Assembly: GCF_000788395.1 (NCBI RefSeq)
Contig: NZ_CP009888.1
Coordinates: forward strand, 2,562,001 to 2,626,000
DNA: 64,000 nt
Direction of reading: 5' to 3'
DNA from: Pseudoalteromonas piratica
GTDB taxonomy: Bacteria; Pseudomonadota; Gammaproteobacteria; Enterobacterales; Alteromonadaceae
Of the stretch, positions 26,699-36,958 are shown one piece after another. Numbering within the stretch: the first letter of the stretch is position 1; the number at the start of each line of letters is the position of its first letter. The notes below the pieces were generated by a model, which ran no database searches, had not been told where the DNA came from, and saw only the letters and a program-made list of their open reading frames with translations. A program made the position numbers and the translations under genes.

Positions 26699-27361
26699 TT
26701 ACCCATTTTCTACTTTTGACTTTACAAACAATTGGCCTGTCACTTTGGTGAACGTCAACGCCTGTTCACTTCGGTATCCTTCACTTTCAAAAAGCGCGCA
26801 ATGTTTATCTTGAGTAATAAATATCGCACTGTGATCGGCATTATCTGTATTGACCAAATCATCAATTGCACGAAGTAAAAAACGGCCAATGCCTTGATGC
26901 TGCACATGTGGGTCAACAGCAAATAAACTAATAAAGCAGCAATTAGGAAACTGAGTGACGGCCTGATGAATCGCCTTTTCTTTTTCAATTAATTGTTTTG
27001 TTGAAATCATACCGGTATTAAGCATCAACTTTAATCGCCAATGCCATACTCTATCTGCTGCGAGCGAGTCATTCGCTTTTTGTACACAACTTACCGCTAT
27101 TAAATTATTGCCTGAAAAGACCCCTATAATGTGCTGATGACTTTGCCAAAAGCTTGCTAACTCTTCTCTAATAAGCAGTCTGAGCTTTTTTTCATAGGTT
27201 GCAGGGGATTTACTATCAAATGATAAAATTTGTTGAAACAATTCATCGTCGTGATATGCCTGATACAATACGCTAGCTGCAATGTTACAATCTTCAGCTG
27301 TGAGATAACTTGCTTTTAACTCAGTAGTCGGTCCATCCTGTGCTAATAATTCATCGTTCAT
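26699..27361 (-). CDS. GNAT family N-acetyltransferase
   Basis: A 220-residue protein. The C-terminal half has the acetyl-CoA-binding motif A of GNAT enzymes (FAVDPHVQHQGIGRFLL), preceded by a NLIAVSCVQK strand and followed by ALFESEGYRS. The ATG at 27361 is preferred over the frame start at 27391. Substrate is unknown. It is transcribed toward csrB, with no terminator visible between its stop and the GacA box 7 bases beyond, so readthrough into csrB is possible. Confidence 0.78.
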   Translation of the reverse strand: MNDELLAQDGPTTELKASYLTAEDCNIAASVLYQAYHDDELFQQILSFDSKSPATYEKKLRLLIREELASFWQSHQHIIGVFSGNNLIAVSCVQKANDSLAADRVWHWRLKLMLNTGMISTKQLIEKEKAIHQAVTQFPNCCFISLFAVDPHVQHQGIGRFLLRAIDDLVNTDNADHSAIFITQDKHCALFESEGYRSEQALTFTKVTGQLFVKSKVENG

Positions 27362-27585
27362 GTTGTGCCCCTTATTATTGTTTTTACACATCTCAAGTTA
27401 GCACAAAATTTGCGCTATTCTACAATAATTTAGTGTTTTAAATGCACCATATCCTATTTACCTTAAAAGACGCTTTAACCATTTCCCCATTGACTGAAGA
27501 ATTAGATGTAAAATCAGCAGCAGCTTAATAGCGAACTTTGCTAGATTACAGTAAACTTGGACAATTATTTTTGTAGGATAAGCAC

Positions 27586-27858
27586 ATGCAAGACATCGTT
27601 ATTGCTGCCATCAGCAAACTTTTAGCGGCAAAGAAACAACCTAATGTTGCCTTAGTGAAAGCGAATCTATCCCAACCCGTACCAATGCCAGTCATTATTG
27701 ATGTGTTAGCACGCTTTAAACAAAACCCCTCAGATTTTGAAAAAAATGCTGCAGAACAAACGACAAAGCCAACTGTGCAAACAGCACACTCACAGAGCCA
27801 GCTTGACCGCATCGAGGCAAAACTCGATAAACTTCTTTCACTTTTAGAAAATAAATAA
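27586..27858 (+). CDS. Small protein with C-terminal coiled coil, unknown function
   Basis: A 90-residue protein. Residues 1-45 look like a helical domain (MQDIVIAAISKLLAAKKQP), residues 46-65 form a polar linker, and residues 68-88 form a heptad-like helix (LDRIEAKLDKLLSLL). No family recognised. It is followed seven bases later by the DUF2310 gene and is likely co-transcribed with it. The Shine-Dalgarno region has GTAGGA at good spacing before the ATG. Confidence 0.68.
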   Translation: MQDIVIAAISKLLAAKKQPNVALVKANLSQPVPMPVIIDVLARFKQNPSDFEKNAAEQTTKPTVQTAHSQSQLDRIEAKLDKLLSLLENK

Positions 27859-27864
27859 TCATTT

Positions 27865-28638
27865 ATGTATATTGTTGATTTAACCTTTGACTGCTACCAA
27901 GACACGACCCTTGAAGCTGCTGAACAAGCTATCGTTCGCCTTGTTAATGCGCTTCGCTTTAACGGTCAAATTATTGGTGAAGAGTTTCCAACAACGTTAA
28001 AAGATGGCTTTTTTATTACTCGAGTAATGTGCCCTGAAGAAGATGCACTTCATCCTTTAAACCATAGCCCTTTTGTTAAATTTAGTTTAGATAAATTAAA
28101 TGAAGCCGGTTTATTACAACCGAAAGTGAAAGTGATTGGTCAAGATATTCACTCTAACGGCTCAGATAGCTGCACGTCACCATCAAGCTATATTTTATAC
28201 ACGACATATCTTCACACATGCAGTCCTCTCTACTGTGGCGACGACTTTATGCCTGTACCACTTTATAAAGTGCCAGCAGTTGCCAATGGTGATTTTAAAG
28301 CATTATTAAAATGGCAAGAAGATTGGCAAGCATGCGATCAAATTCAAATTAATGGGGCTACTCGTTGTGAATTTGCTGCCATCAAAGAATTGGCTGATGT
28401 AGATAGTGACTTATTTAGACGCGGAATGGATCTTTCTAAACGTATTCGCTTTCTAACCAAGAAACCGGTTTATTACTATTTATACCGTGTTGGTGGGTTG
28501 TCTAAAGAACAAGAACTAAGTCGAAAATGTCCTAAATGTAACGGTGATTGGCGTTTAGCTGAGCCATGGTTTGGTTTATTTGATTTTCGCTGCGATGATT
28601 GCGAGTTGATATCAAACATTTCATGGGATTTTCAATAA
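27865..28638 (+). CDS. DUF2310 Zn-ribbon-containing protein
   Basis: A 257-residue protein that matches DUF2310, described as Zn-ribbon and possibly nucleic-acid binding. The C-terminus carries the ribbon: CPKCNGDW, then about 20 residues, then FRCDDCELIS. The N-terminal domain is acidic and has a Cys-rich central stretch (YLHTCSPLYCGDDF). The family often sits next to syd in gammaproteobacteria, as here. Function has not been shown. Confidence 0.8.
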   Translation: MYIVDLTFDCYQDTTLEAAEQAIVRLVNALRFNGQIIGEEFPTTLKDGFFITRVMCPEEDALHPLNHSPFVKFSLDKLNEAGLLQPKVKVIGQDIHSNGSDSCTSPSSYILYTTYLHTCSPLYCGDDFMPVPLYKVPAVANGDFKALLKWQEDWQACDQIQINGATRCEFAAIKELADVDSDLFRRGMDLSKRIRFLTKKPVYYYLYRVGGLSKEQELSRKCPKCNGDWRLAEPWFGLFDFRCDDCELISNISWDFQ

Positions 28639-28662
28639 GGCGCAAATGCGCCTTATTTTTTA
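28634..28662. terminator. Bidirectional terminator between DUF2310 gene and syd
   Basis: AATAAGGCGCA and TGCGCCTTATT form an 11-bp stem with a two-base loop, followed by T residues on the plus strand. Because the arms are A/T-ended, it can also serve syd on the minus strand. Confidence 0.75.
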
Positions 28663-28670
28663 TTACGCAT

Positions 28671-29219
28671 TTATTGAACGTAATAAAGCCCTTTACACTC
28701 ACTTAAAAACGCAGCCATCGAATCTGCTAATTTGTGATGCGGTGCTTTACCTAAATACTCCAACCAAATACTGCCATCAGCTAAATCCATTACAAGTAAT
28801 AGATCATCCTCTTCACAGGTTGCAAAAAAAACAGTATCCGCCTGCTTCAATCTGCGCTTCATTAACACGTGGCCTGTAATATTTTGCTGTAAGCGATCAA
28901 AATCTTGTTCACTCCACGCTTGTAATAAGCACAAGTTATGCTCCTGATAATTAGCAAATAAATTATCACTATAAAAGCTAGCAAAGTATTCTTTTAATTG
29001 TTGTGGGAATTGTGTTTCGAGGGCTTTTTCCAGTTTATCTAAACTGCCTTGCTGCGCTACTTGCTGCCAAGCCACACTCTTATTTTCAACCGAATTTGGG
29101 ATCTCACATGGGCTCGGCCATTCAGTATCATGAAAGACACGAGGTGCACCGCCCGTTTTTTGTTCTGCTAATTGGGTAATCTCGGTATAAATGCGTTGTA
29201 AGTTTTCGCTAATTGACAT
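28671..29219 (-). CDS. syd: SecY-interacting protein Syd
   Basis: A 182-residue cytoplasmic protein that matches Syd along its length: WPSPCEIP near residue 50, QFPQQLKEYFASFYSDN, and the C-terminal HKLADSMAAFLSECKGLYYV. E. coli Syd is 181 residues; it binds SecY and helps check translocon integrity. It is divergent from queF, as in E. coli. The csrB RNA lies about 2 kb away, beyond the DUF2310, small coiled-coil and GNAT genes. Confidence 0.93.
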   Translation of the reverse strand: MSISENLQRIYTEITQLAEQKTGGAPRVFHDTEWPSPCEIPNSVENKSVAWQQVAQQGSLDKLEKALETQFPQQLKEYFASFYSDNLFANYQEHNLCLLQAWSEQDFDRLQQNITGHVLMKRRLKQADTVFFATCEEDDLLLVMDLADGSIWLEYLGKAPHHKLADSMAAFLSECKGLYYVQ

Positions 29220-29279
29220 ACTGCCTTTGCCTAATTTATTCGTTACAATAGTAAATATTTTATCGATTTTAATCTGATT

Positions 29280-30128
29280 ATGTCACATTACCAAGATGCA
29301 CCTGAGCTAAAAGGTGCTTTACTCGGCCAACAAACCGAATACAAAGATAGTTATGATGCCTCTTTACTGTTTCCGATTGCCCGTAAACTTAATCGCGACG
29401 ATTTAAATATAGATGAAAACGCATTGCCATTTAAGGGTGAAGACACTTGGACAGGCTATGAGCTTTCTTGGTTGAATCAAAAAGGAAAACCTGTTGTTGC
29501 CGTTGCTGAATTTATTTTTCCTGCCACCAGCAGTCATATTATTGAGTCAAAGTCATTCAAGCTTTATTTAAATAGCTTCAATCAAACCAAGTTTGATTCG
29601 ATGGCTGAGGTTGAAGCGGTTCTTACACAAGATTTATCAAACGCGGCAAACTGTAATGTCATTGTGAAGTTATTTAATGCTGATCACTTTGACTGCTTAA
29701 TGCCAACACCTTTTAATGGTATTTGCTTAGATGAATTGGACATTGAAGTATCACAATACGATTTAAATACTGAATTGCTCACTGCAGATGACAATGACGA
29801 GGTTGTGACAGAAACACTCTATAGCCACTTACTTAAGTCGAATTGTTTAATTACCTCTCAACCTGACTGGGCATCTGTTGTGATCCGTTATACCGGTAAA
29901 AAAATCAATCACGAAAGCCTGTTAAAGTATTTAATCTCATTTAGAAACCACAATGAATTCCACGAGCAATGTGTGGAGCGTTTGTTCTGTGATTTGCAAT
30001 GTAAGTTTGCTCTAAGCAAACTTGAAGTATATGCGCGCTATACACGTCGCGGCGGCCTAGATATCAACCCCTATCGCTCTACCGACTATGACACAACTCA
30101 GTTCACACTAAAAAGTAACCGCCAATAG
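29280..30128 (+). CDS. queF: NADPH-dependent 7-cyano-7-deazaguanine reductase QueF
   Basis: A 282-residue long-form QueF, the same length as the E. coli enzyme. It reduces preQ0 to preQ1 in queuosine biosynthesis. The NADPH/substrate motif [13 protein letters not shown] is present near residue 98-110, and the thioimide-forming Cys is in [14 protein letters not shown] near residue 190. It is divergent from syd and followed by a hairpin terminator. Confidence 0.95.
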   Translation: MSHYQDAPELKGALLGQQTEYKDSYDASLLFPIARKLNRDDLNIDENALPFKGEDTWTGYELSWLNQKGKPVVAVAEFIFPATSSHIIESKSFKLYLNSFNQTKFDSMAEVEAVLTQDLSNAANCNVIVKLFNADHFDCLMPTPFNGICLDELDIEVSQYDLNTELLTADDNDEVVTETLYSHLLKSNCLITSQPDWASVVIRYTGKKINHESLLKYLISFRNHNEFHEQCVERLFCDLQCKFALSKLEVYARYTRRGGLDINPYRSTDYDTTQFTLKSNRQ

Positions 30129-30137
30129 CGGTTACTT
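30112..30137. terminator. Hairpin between queF and the cyclophilin gene
   Basis: AAGTAACCGC and GCGGTTACTT pair around CAATA. The T run is strong on the minus strand (for the cyclophilin gene) and weak on the plus strand. Confidence 0.65.
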
Positions 30138-30146
30138 ACCCTTACA

Positions 30147-31040
30147 TTAACCTTTTAGAGACTTTTTAGAACGCATTGGCACACTCAAGCTACATACATC
30201 TATATAGTTAGCTTGATGTTGAAACCACGGCTCAGGACGATTGCGCCTAGATTCAATATATTGCTTGAAACTTGCGCTTTGTGTTTTCATAACTTCAATA
30301 TCATGGGCAGGTGAATCAGCTAAGTCCGATGCTACAGCAAAATTAACAATCGGATTGAAATTAACATCTTCAATGGTTGTTTCTGGCTTGCGAGCTAATC
30401 GTTGAATATGCTCCATACCTGTTACAACTCGACCAAACGACGTAATATTCAAATCAAGGTAACGGTGATTACCTAAAATCACATAGAACTCAGTCCCCCC
30501 ACTGTTGATACTGTTACTTCTTGCCATGGCAAAATTTCCAGTACAATGAGTTTGCCAAGTTTCTGTTCCTGTGACGTTCTGTGCAACTGCAAACCCGTTT
30601 AAAAAGCCAGTTTTATCAGCATAGCCATCATTTACATCAACTAATTGAATTGCAATTGGGTTTTTAGTTTCTTTTGTAAATTCAGCATTGACTGTTTTAC
30701 TGCCCGTTTTTGGTTGCTTCTTCTCGGAAATGTCGCCCCCTTGCGCAACAAACCCTTCAACAAAACGATAAATGTTAAGCCCGTTATAAAATCCCTCTCT
30801 CACTAACTTTTTAAAATTAGCAACGTGATTAGGCGCTAGTTGCGGGTTTAGAGCAATCACCACATCACCCGTTTTCAACGATAAAATAACCGTGTTTTCT
30901 AAATCAAGGCTACGCCACTCATCGTTGGTCGAGTTTTCTATAACTGCCGCTGGCGACATCGCTCGTTCTTTTGCGAACAAAGGTAATGAAAAGAGCGCAA
31001 TAATACTTGTCGCTAAGACAAATTGGGTTAGTTTTATCAT
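30147..31040 (-). CDS. Periplasmic peptidyl-prolyl cis-trans isomerase (cyclophilin)
   Basis: A 297-residue secreted cyclophilin. Signal peptide of about 23 residues (IALFSLPLFA-KER). The cyclophilin core begins with VILSLKTGDVVIAL and includes NFKKLVREGFYNGLNIYRFVE-type and GNFAMARS-type motifs, with the GGTEFYVILG strand. A longer-than-usual C-terminal extension of about 70 residues follows. It lies two bases after tamB on the same strand and may share the tamA-tamB transcript, which fits an envelope-folding role. Confidence 0.86.
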   Translation of the reverse strand: MIKLTQFVLATSIIALFSLPLFAKERAMSPAAVIENSTNDEWRSLDLENTVILSLKTGDVVIALNPQLAPNHVANFKKLVREGFYNGLNIYRFVEGFVAQGGDISEKKQPKTGSKTVNAEFTKETKNPIAIQLVDVNDGYADKTGFLNGFAVAQNVTGTETWQTHCTGNFAMARSNSINSGGTEFYVILGNHRYLDLNITSFGRVVTGMEHIQRLARKPETTIEDVNFNPIVNFAVASDLADSPAHDIEVMKTQSASFKQYIESRRNRPEPWFQHQANYIDVCSLSVPMRSKKSLKG

Positions 31041-31042
31041 TG

Positions 31043-34000
31043 TTAATCCCAGTCAAATTTATAAAGAATATCGAGTGAATCGTTGAGGCCACTAATTGCC
31101 TCTATGTATAACCGAGGGAGTAGTTGATATCGCACCGCAACTTCACTCATTGAATCAAAAATACCAATACTGTAACGCACTTGAATACCTGGTGCCACAT
31201 AACCTGAAATTTCAACCTTGGTGTCTTCACCACTGCCACGAGAGGATAACGAAACGTCATCAATGCCTATTGCCTCACCAATTTTACTGATACTTCCCTC
31301 GCCTCGTGCAAGTCCCCTTGCAAGCAATAATTGCGTTAACATACCGTCGCTGGCCGAGTTGGATTCACTCAGCGCTCGCCCAGAGAGTAAATAGGACAAC
31401 GCCATTGCTTGATCCATATTTGGGTCCGAGAATACATCTAAGCGTGGTTCCTCAACACTTCCCGTTAATTTAACACCTGCAGTTACACCATCTTCAGTGA
31501 GGTCTGGGTTACGAATAGCACGCACATTTAATAACGGTTTATCAACGGCACCATTAAAAATAAGCTGACCCGTTTCTATCAATAACTCTTGGCCAAATGC
31601 GCGATATTCCCCTTCCAGTAAGGCAATTTCACCGCTAGCAATAAGCGGCGAATTATCAACTTGTTTAAATAGCACATCCCCTTTCAACTTTGAGCGCAGA
31701 CCAAACGAATCAATGCGCACTTTATCATCAATTAGAATTGCTAAATCAACACTATAAGCAACAGGAGCTGATTTTTTTTGCTGCTTTGGGGCATCAACAA
31801 TGAGTTCATCATCTGAAACACTGACAGCCCCCTCAGGGAGTTCTTTTACTTTAACGCGTCCATCAACCACATGAACCTTGCCTTTCACGTCGGCAAATTG
31901 ATCTGCATAGTCAATACTAATATCAGGTGATAGCGCAAACCATACGTTAGGTTCCAGTGCAATTTTGAAGCTATCGCCATTGATTTGTGCATTTAACGCG
32001 GGCTCGTTTTGCCAGTCGGCATTTCCTTGAAGCGCTAAGGTGCCCTGATTGTTATCAGCAAGCTTACCTGTCAAAGTGGCACTGTGATCGTTAAAAGCAA
32101 TACTAAGATCACCTTGCTCAATAAAAAGTGGTGTCCAAGGTGCCAAAAATGCCAAATCACTTAAAGTAAGTTCACCTTGTATTTGCGGTGAAAATGCCGT
32201 GCCAGAGAGGGTTACATTGGCATTTAATTCGCCATTGAGCTTATCAATTTGTTGGCTAAAGCCCTTTAAATTCGCAAAACTAAGAGATTGTAAAGCGAGC
32301 CTTCCTGTTAATGGACGCGTGCCCGTTAATTCGCTAATGTCGATATCGCCGATGATATTACCAAGTACTGAAGACTGAATATCTGTATCTAGCGCAATAG
32401 CCTCTTCATTGGCTTGTAACTTAAAGAAAAGTTGTTCAATGGGTACATCAGTTTTAATAAAGCTTTCGTTGATATCAAAGTGGATCGTATTTGAGTGAAA
32501 TTCACTATCAATGGCTAACAACTTACCTTGTTGCCACTTCGCATTGAAATGCCCTTTTAACTCTCCATGAGGTGAGATTGTTTTCGGCATGACTAAACTT
32601 AATACAGATAAATCTAAATGAGTCAGGTTTAGAGCGATATTACCTTGCTCAGTTGAGGCACTTAAAGCATCTAAACAAAATGATGTATTGGTGCCTAACC
32701 AACAATGCTGATCAACAGTTGCACTTGCTTGGCTAACATCATAATCAAAATTAATCGCTTGCTGATTGCTTAAGTTAATTTTGTCATTTTTGAAAGCAAG
32801 CTGATTAATTTGACCTTTATATTGATGTTGCGTTAACCCACCCTGTGAATTTGCACTAACATTTAGCGTGTCTGAGATTAGATTCAATTTAAGAGAGTGT
32901 GATTGCAAATCGCCGTTTACATCCAATTGAATAAGATTGATTGCTTGCTCATCGATATTAATACCCGCAGCTTCAAGGGAAATATTTGCAAGGTAATTTT
33001 TGGCAACGTCTAAGTTGCCATTACTGACTATTTCATCAATGCGATAATTCTTAAGAGAAAGTCGCTTGAGTGCCATTGACCAACCTAATAACGGTGTCTT
33101 AACCTCACCGGTAATAGTGAAATCAGCATTTCCTTGACCTGACAGGCGACTGTCGATTGTTTCAGGATCCACCAGATTAAGATCACCTTTAATGTGCCAT
33201 TGTTGATCTATCTTGCCGGATAGATTCAGCACATTTTGCGCACTTGCAATGGTAAATTCTGAAATCTCAGCGTGTAATTTATCATCCAGCGCAAGCACAA
33301 GATTAGCATCGAGCGGTGCATTATTAATTTGCCCAGCAACGGCGAGTTCTGGTACGTTAAGGCGCCAGTTTTGTCCATCTGAGACAAACTGAAGCGCCGC
33401 TTTTAAAGAGACGTCTGAAGCAATCGATGGTTCAAATTCCTCAATACTGATTTTATCGGATAACAAGGTAAATGATGCATCTATGCCCTGTTGCCAATCA
33501 ACAGTGCCAGTTAACGATAAATTGCTAGCAGGACTCGAAAGCAACAAATGCTGTATATTAAGCTGCGTAAAACTGCCTTCGCCTTCACTTTCAATTCGTA
33601 GTGCGGGTAATTGATTATTGTGTAAAGCCGTATTGAGTTGGTATTTAAAGCTCGTTAAATCACCATTCGCTTTTATTTCAATATCATCAACAATAATTTT
33701 CTGGGCTTGTTTTTCAATTTCAAGATGTTCTGACTCCACTGATAGCGTGAAAGGCAGTTGTTTGTTTTCTAATGAGGTCAGAAATTCAAGTTTTGCACTG
33801 TAAAGACCTGATAACACACTGTTTAGCCTAAGCTCTGAAAAGTCACCATTGAGTTCACTGGACAGTTGATGCTGATCTGTTTCAAGGTTCACTAAAAGTG
33901 AGATTGGGTTATTTTCTGACAGTACTATATTACCCTGCAGGCTTGCGCTGAGCTCTTCATGGGCCAGAGAAAGTTGTGAAATACTGATTTGGTCTGCCTG

Positions 34001-34741
34001 CTGCTGCGCTTTGAGTTTTATATGTTCAAAGTGTTCAATGAGCTGCCCTCGATTCAATTCAACCCGCTCGATCGTTAAGTCATCAATCTGCCAATTTAAA
34101 GGCGTAACAAAAGTAACGGGGGAAATTTCGGGTAACAGTAACGGCTCTGAAGGCTTAGGCTGTTCATCTTTTTGTGGCGGTAATGTTATTGTTACTTTTT
34201 GCACCGCTGTTTTAAGCACATTGATATCACTATCATAAATACTGAACCGCGATGAAAAATCATCAATGGATGCGTGTATATCACCTTGCGAAAAAGTGAA
34301 CTGCTGGAGTGCGATTGACTTAGCCGAAATTGACAGTGGCAATGTTATTGCTTCGAGCGGCCCTGCGTTTGCATTTTGAGCTGCTTGGCTATTTGTTTGT
34401 ATGGTAACAGCAACTAGTTCTGCCTCTAACGCTTCAAAACACAGATCTGCACATGTCAAAAAACGCACATCTAACATCATGTTTTTAAATTGCAACGTTA
34501 CTTCAGAGGTAACATAGTCGACATTGAAAATACCTCCTCGCAGAAGCGGTCTACCGTCTGTCGTAACTGTTACATTAGGTATTAAATGGTTAACGCCATA
34601 GACAAGTGCTTGGTTACCAATGCCACTAAAAAGTAATGCGACTACACCTATCAATAAGACTAGAAACGCCCAAAACGCATTTCTAACAACTCGAAGCACT
34701 CGCTTTGTTAGTGATGGTGTGTGTTTCACCTTATCATTCAT
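31043..34741 (-). CDS. tamB: Translocation and assembly module protein TamB
   Basis: A 1232-residue inner-membrane-anchored periplasmic protein. One N-terminal TM (about residues 20-42) is followed by a long beta-helical AsmA-like repeat region and the C-terminal DUF490/TamB domain (e.g. ALLEGEYRAFGQELLIETG and the ending RYQLLPRLYIEAISG). TamB spans the periplasm to reach TamA and is linked to outer-membrane protein insertion and phospholipid transport. Its start overlaps the tamA stop by four bases (ATGA). Confidence 0.92.
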   Translation of the reverse strand: MNDKVKHTPSLTKRVLRVVRNAFWAFLVLLIGVVALLFSGIGNQALVYGVNHLIPNVTVTTDGRPLLRGGIFNVDYVTSEVTLQFKNMMLDVRFLTCADLCFEALEAELVAVTIQTNSQAAQNANAGPLEAITLPLSISAKSIALQQFTFSQGDIHASIDDFSSRFSIYDSDINVLKTAVQKVTITLPPQKDEQPKPSEPLLLPEISPVTFVTPLNWQIDDLTIERVELNRGQLIEHFEHIKLKAQQQADQISISQLSLAHEELSASLQGNIVLSENNPISLLVNLETDQHQLSSELNGDFSELRLNSVLSGLYSAKLEFLTSLENKQLPFTLSVESEHLEIEKQAQKIIVDDIEIKANGDLTSFKYQLNTALHNNQLPALRIESEGEGSFTQLNIQHLLLSSPASNLSLTGTVDWQQGIDASFTLLSDKISIEEFEPSIASDVSLKAALQFVSDGQNWRLNVPELAVAGQINNAPLDANLVLALDDKLHAEISEFTIASAQNVLNLSGKIDQQWHIKGDLNLVDPETIDSRLSGQGNADFTITGEVKTPLLGWSMALKRLSLKNYRIDEIVSNGNLDVAKNYLANISLEAAGINIDEQAINLIQLDVNGDLQSHSLKLNLISDTLNVSANSQGGLTQHQYKGQINQLAFKNDKINLSNQQAINFDYDVSQASATVDQHCWLGTNTSFCLDALSASTEQGNIALNLTHLDLSVLSLVMPKTISPHGELKGHFNAKWQQGKLLAIDSEFHSNTIHFDINESFIKTDVPIEQLFFKLQANEEAIALDTDIQSSVLGNIIGDIDISELTGTRPLTGRLALQSLSFANLKGFSQQIDKLNGELNANVTLSGTAFSPQIQGELTLSDLAFLAPWTPLFIEQGDLSIAFNDHSATLTGKLADNNQGTLALQGNADWQNEPALNAQINGDSFKIALEPNVWFALSPDISIDYADQFADVKGKVHVVDGRVKVKELPEGAVSVSDDELIVDAPKQQKKSAPVAYSVDLAILIDDKVRIDSFGLRSKLKGDVLFKQVDNSPLIASGEIALLEGEYRAFGQELLIETGQLIFNGAVDKPLLNVRAIRNPDLTEDGVTAGVKLTGSVEEPRLDVFSDPNMDQAMALSYLLSGRALSESNSASDGMLTQLLLARGLARGEGSISKIGEAIGIDDVSLSSRGSGEDTKVEISGYVAPGIQVRYSIGIFDSMSEVAVRYQLLPRLYIEAISGLNDSLDILYKFDWD

Positions 34742-36444
34742 ATTTCAGGCCCTATGGTAATACTAAAGCGGCCTGTGCGATTTTCATCAGTAACAGCAAA
34801 GGCATAATCAATCCTGACTGGACCAATTGGTGTAAGCCAACGAACACCAAAACCTGTACCTATTTGAATTTCTTCGTCGAAGTCATTGGTTGCAGTTCCC
34901 GCATCTACAAAGAGTGCTGCTCGCCAATTTGGTAAGAAGCGATAATTGTATTCTGCACTGGCGGTAACTAAGTACTGTCCACCCACAACCTGATCACCGA
35001 TTTTTGGTGCTATTGACTCATAACGATAACCGCGAATACTTTTGTCACCACCGGCAAAAAAGCGCATTGATATAGGAACAGCATTAATGTCTTCCGTCAC
35101 AATTGCGCCCAAATTTACCCTCGCAAGGAACATATGACGATCGGCATAGGTGCGTAACTGTTGGCCTAAAATTTGTACCTTGAAGAGATCGACTTCCGAG
35201 GCTAAATGTTCACTAGCAAATTCAGTGGACACGAGCAGTTGTTCGCCCCAATAGGGTGTCGTTCCTCCTAGCGTGTGTTTACGAGCGTAGCTAATGCCCG
35301 GCAACACCATATTGCTGTGATAACTGATATTATTGATGTCATAATTCTCGATTTCATACTTAACAAACGCAGTACGCACCCAATTGTGTTCAGTAAGCCA
35401 CTGACGCTGCGCTTGTGTTGTTAGCTTTCTTGACATTTTAAGGTCATCATAAATATACCCAGCGCCAAAACGCCACACATCATTATTGGGATCGTTCACC
35501 GGAATGGTATAACTTATTCTCGCCTGAGGGTCGACCTGACTGGCCTCAATATTGGTTTCTAGATAATGACCCTCATTTGTAATCCATGGTTTAGTCCACT
35601 TAAATCGTAGCTTTAAGCCATTGTCATCCGTGCTAATACCTCCACCTAACTCAAAGCTGTTTTTAGGTTTGTGCAAAAGTTGCACTATTACAGACACTTC
35701 CCCGTTTTGGCGATTAATAATATCAGGGTAAACCCGCACACTTTTAAAATAGGGCATATTTGAAAGGCGAATATTAAAGTCACTGACAATCGCGTTATCG
35801 TAAAAATTCCCAACCACCATTGGGTTGATGCGATGAACTAAGTTATTTGCTTTTATTTCTCTATCTAAAATCATCGGACCAAAGCGATAACGCTTACCAG
35901 AATCCACATGTAAACGAATGATGGCAGATGCAGTGCCTCTTCGTACCTCAATAGTGTGCCTTATCCATTTGGTATCGAAATAGCCTAAATCAAAAAGGGT
36001 ATTGTTTATTAACGCTTTGGCCTTTTCATAAGCACCGTGATTTAAACTATCACCGACAGATATGTTGAGCTTTGATATTCGTTCTTCAATGATGGGATCT
36101 TTCGCGCCCTCACCTAAAAGCTGAATATCGAGTTGGCTTATTTTAGTTTGTTGATTGGGTTTAACTCTAACGTGTAACTTGACCTTACCGTCACTTTCGT
36201 CAGCTTTAACGTCTATTTGAGGCAAATAATAACCAAATGGTTTAAGTGCATTTTGGCTAAGCGTTTTGGCATTTTTAAGCAAGCTTGGTGAGAATGTTTG
36301 TTGTTTAAGCTCATTTAGGTATAACTCAACGTTTCGTTTTAACGTTTCATCATTGGCTTTTACGGTGATTTGCGTCACTGTTTGTGATGCAGAACAAGCA
36401 AAGCCCCACAAAACAACAGCAAAAAACACAATATAGCGATACAA
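34738..36444 (-). CDS. tamA: Outer-membrane protein TamA (Omp85/BamA family)
   Basis: A 568-residue Omp85 protein with signal peptide to about residue 20 (GFACSAS-Q), three POTRA domains over residues 22-265, and a 16-strand barrel. The barrel includes the conserved RFFAGGDKSIRGY lid-loop motif (VRGF/Y element) and the terminal beta signal ending in ITIGPEI. The start codon appears to be TTG at 36444; no in-frame ATG or GTG lies upstream. tamB follows with a four-base overlap. Confidence 0.93.
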   Translation of the reverse strand: MYRYIVFFAVVLWGFACSASQTVTQITVKANDETLKRNVELYLNELKQQTFSPSLLKNAKTLSQNALKPFGYYLPQIDVKADESDGKVKLHVRVKPNQQTKISQLDIQLLGEGAKDPIIEERISKLNISVGDSLNHGAYEKAKALINNTLFDLGYFDTKWIRHTIEVRRGTASAIIRLHVDSGKRYRFGPMILDREIKANNLVHRINPMVVGNFYDNAIVSDFNIRLSNMPYFKSVRVYPDIINRQNGEVSVIVQLLHKPKNSFELGGGISTDDNGLKLRFKWTKPWITNEGHYLETNIEASQVDPQARISYTIPVNDPNNDVWRFGAGYIYDDLKMSRKLTTQAQRQWLTEHNWVRTAFVKYEIENYDINNISYHSNMVLPGISYARKHTLGGTTPYWGEQLLVSTEFASEHLASEVDLFKVQILGQQLRTYADRHMFLARVNLGAIVTEDINAVPISMRFFAGGDKSIRGYRYESIAPKIGDQVVGGQYLVTASAEYNYRFLPNWRAALFVDAGTATNDFDEEIQIGTGFGVRWLTPIGPVRIDYAFAVTDENRTGRFSITIGPEI

Positions 36445-36574
36445 GATAAAGTCACGATTAATATAAAGTTAAATTATTCTAACCCGACAAATAATGCTAA
36501 TAAACAAAAACATTCGTGATTACTTATTTACCCCATCAAACGCACACAGTAAACTTACCCCTAAATTAAAATAC

Positions 36575-36913
36575 ATGAGTAGCTTGATGGAATTTCCAAC
36601 TGACGATAACGGTCAAATATTAGCTGAGATGCACCAAGAAGGTGTGGATTTAAATAAGTCTCACACGCTCGATTTCTTCATTTTATTTGAAAAACAAGCT
36701 GATGCAGAAAAATTTGCCAAGGTAATTAGTGAAGATGACTTAGCACCAGCGACTAAACATCAAAAATGTCCAGATACTGGCGTGTTTGAGGTATTGGTAA
36801 GTATAGAAATGGTACCAGATCATCAGCTTATCACTGATATGGAAAACTACTTAGAGTCAATAGCCAACCCACTAAATGGCTATGGCGACGGCTGGGGAAT
36901 TTTAGCTGAGTAA
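36575..36913 (+). CDS. RraB-family (ribonuclease E inhibitor-like) protein
   Basis: A protein of 112 residues from the ATG at 36575; a longer frame begins at 36494. It carries the RraB-domain features: a short N-terminal FPTDDNGQILAEM helix, the ferredoxin-like strand HTLDFFILFEKQADAEKFAKVI and the C-terminal GYGDGWGILAE. E. coli RraB binds RNase E and changes its activity; this homologue is shorter and lacks the acidic tail. Function is by family only. The true start is uncertain because no start has a clear Shine-Dalgarno sequence. Confidence 0.7.
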   Translation: MSSLMEFPTDDNGQILAEMHQEGVDLNKSHTLDFFILFEKQADAEKFAKVISEDDLAPATKHQKCPDTGVFEVLVSIEMVPDHQLITDMENYLESIANPLNGYGDGWGILAE

Positions 36914-36917
36914 ATTA

Positions 36918-36953
36918 AGTAAGCGCATTCTAAACTGCGCTTACTCTCTTCTT
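36918..36953. terminator. Terminator-like hairpin between rraB-like gene and GGDEF gene
   Basis: Arms AGTAAGCGCA (36918-36927) and TGCGCTTACT (36936-36945) with an eight-base loop. The trailing T run is interrupted (CTCTTCTT), so it is a weaker terminator. Confidence 0.5.
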
Positions 36954-36958
36954 AACCT

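Noticed and set aside
27442..27528. 28-codon ORF (MHHILFTLKDAL...) between the GNAT and small coiled-coil genes
   Set aside because: Too short, no clear Shine-Dalgarno and no neighbour logic; could be chance.
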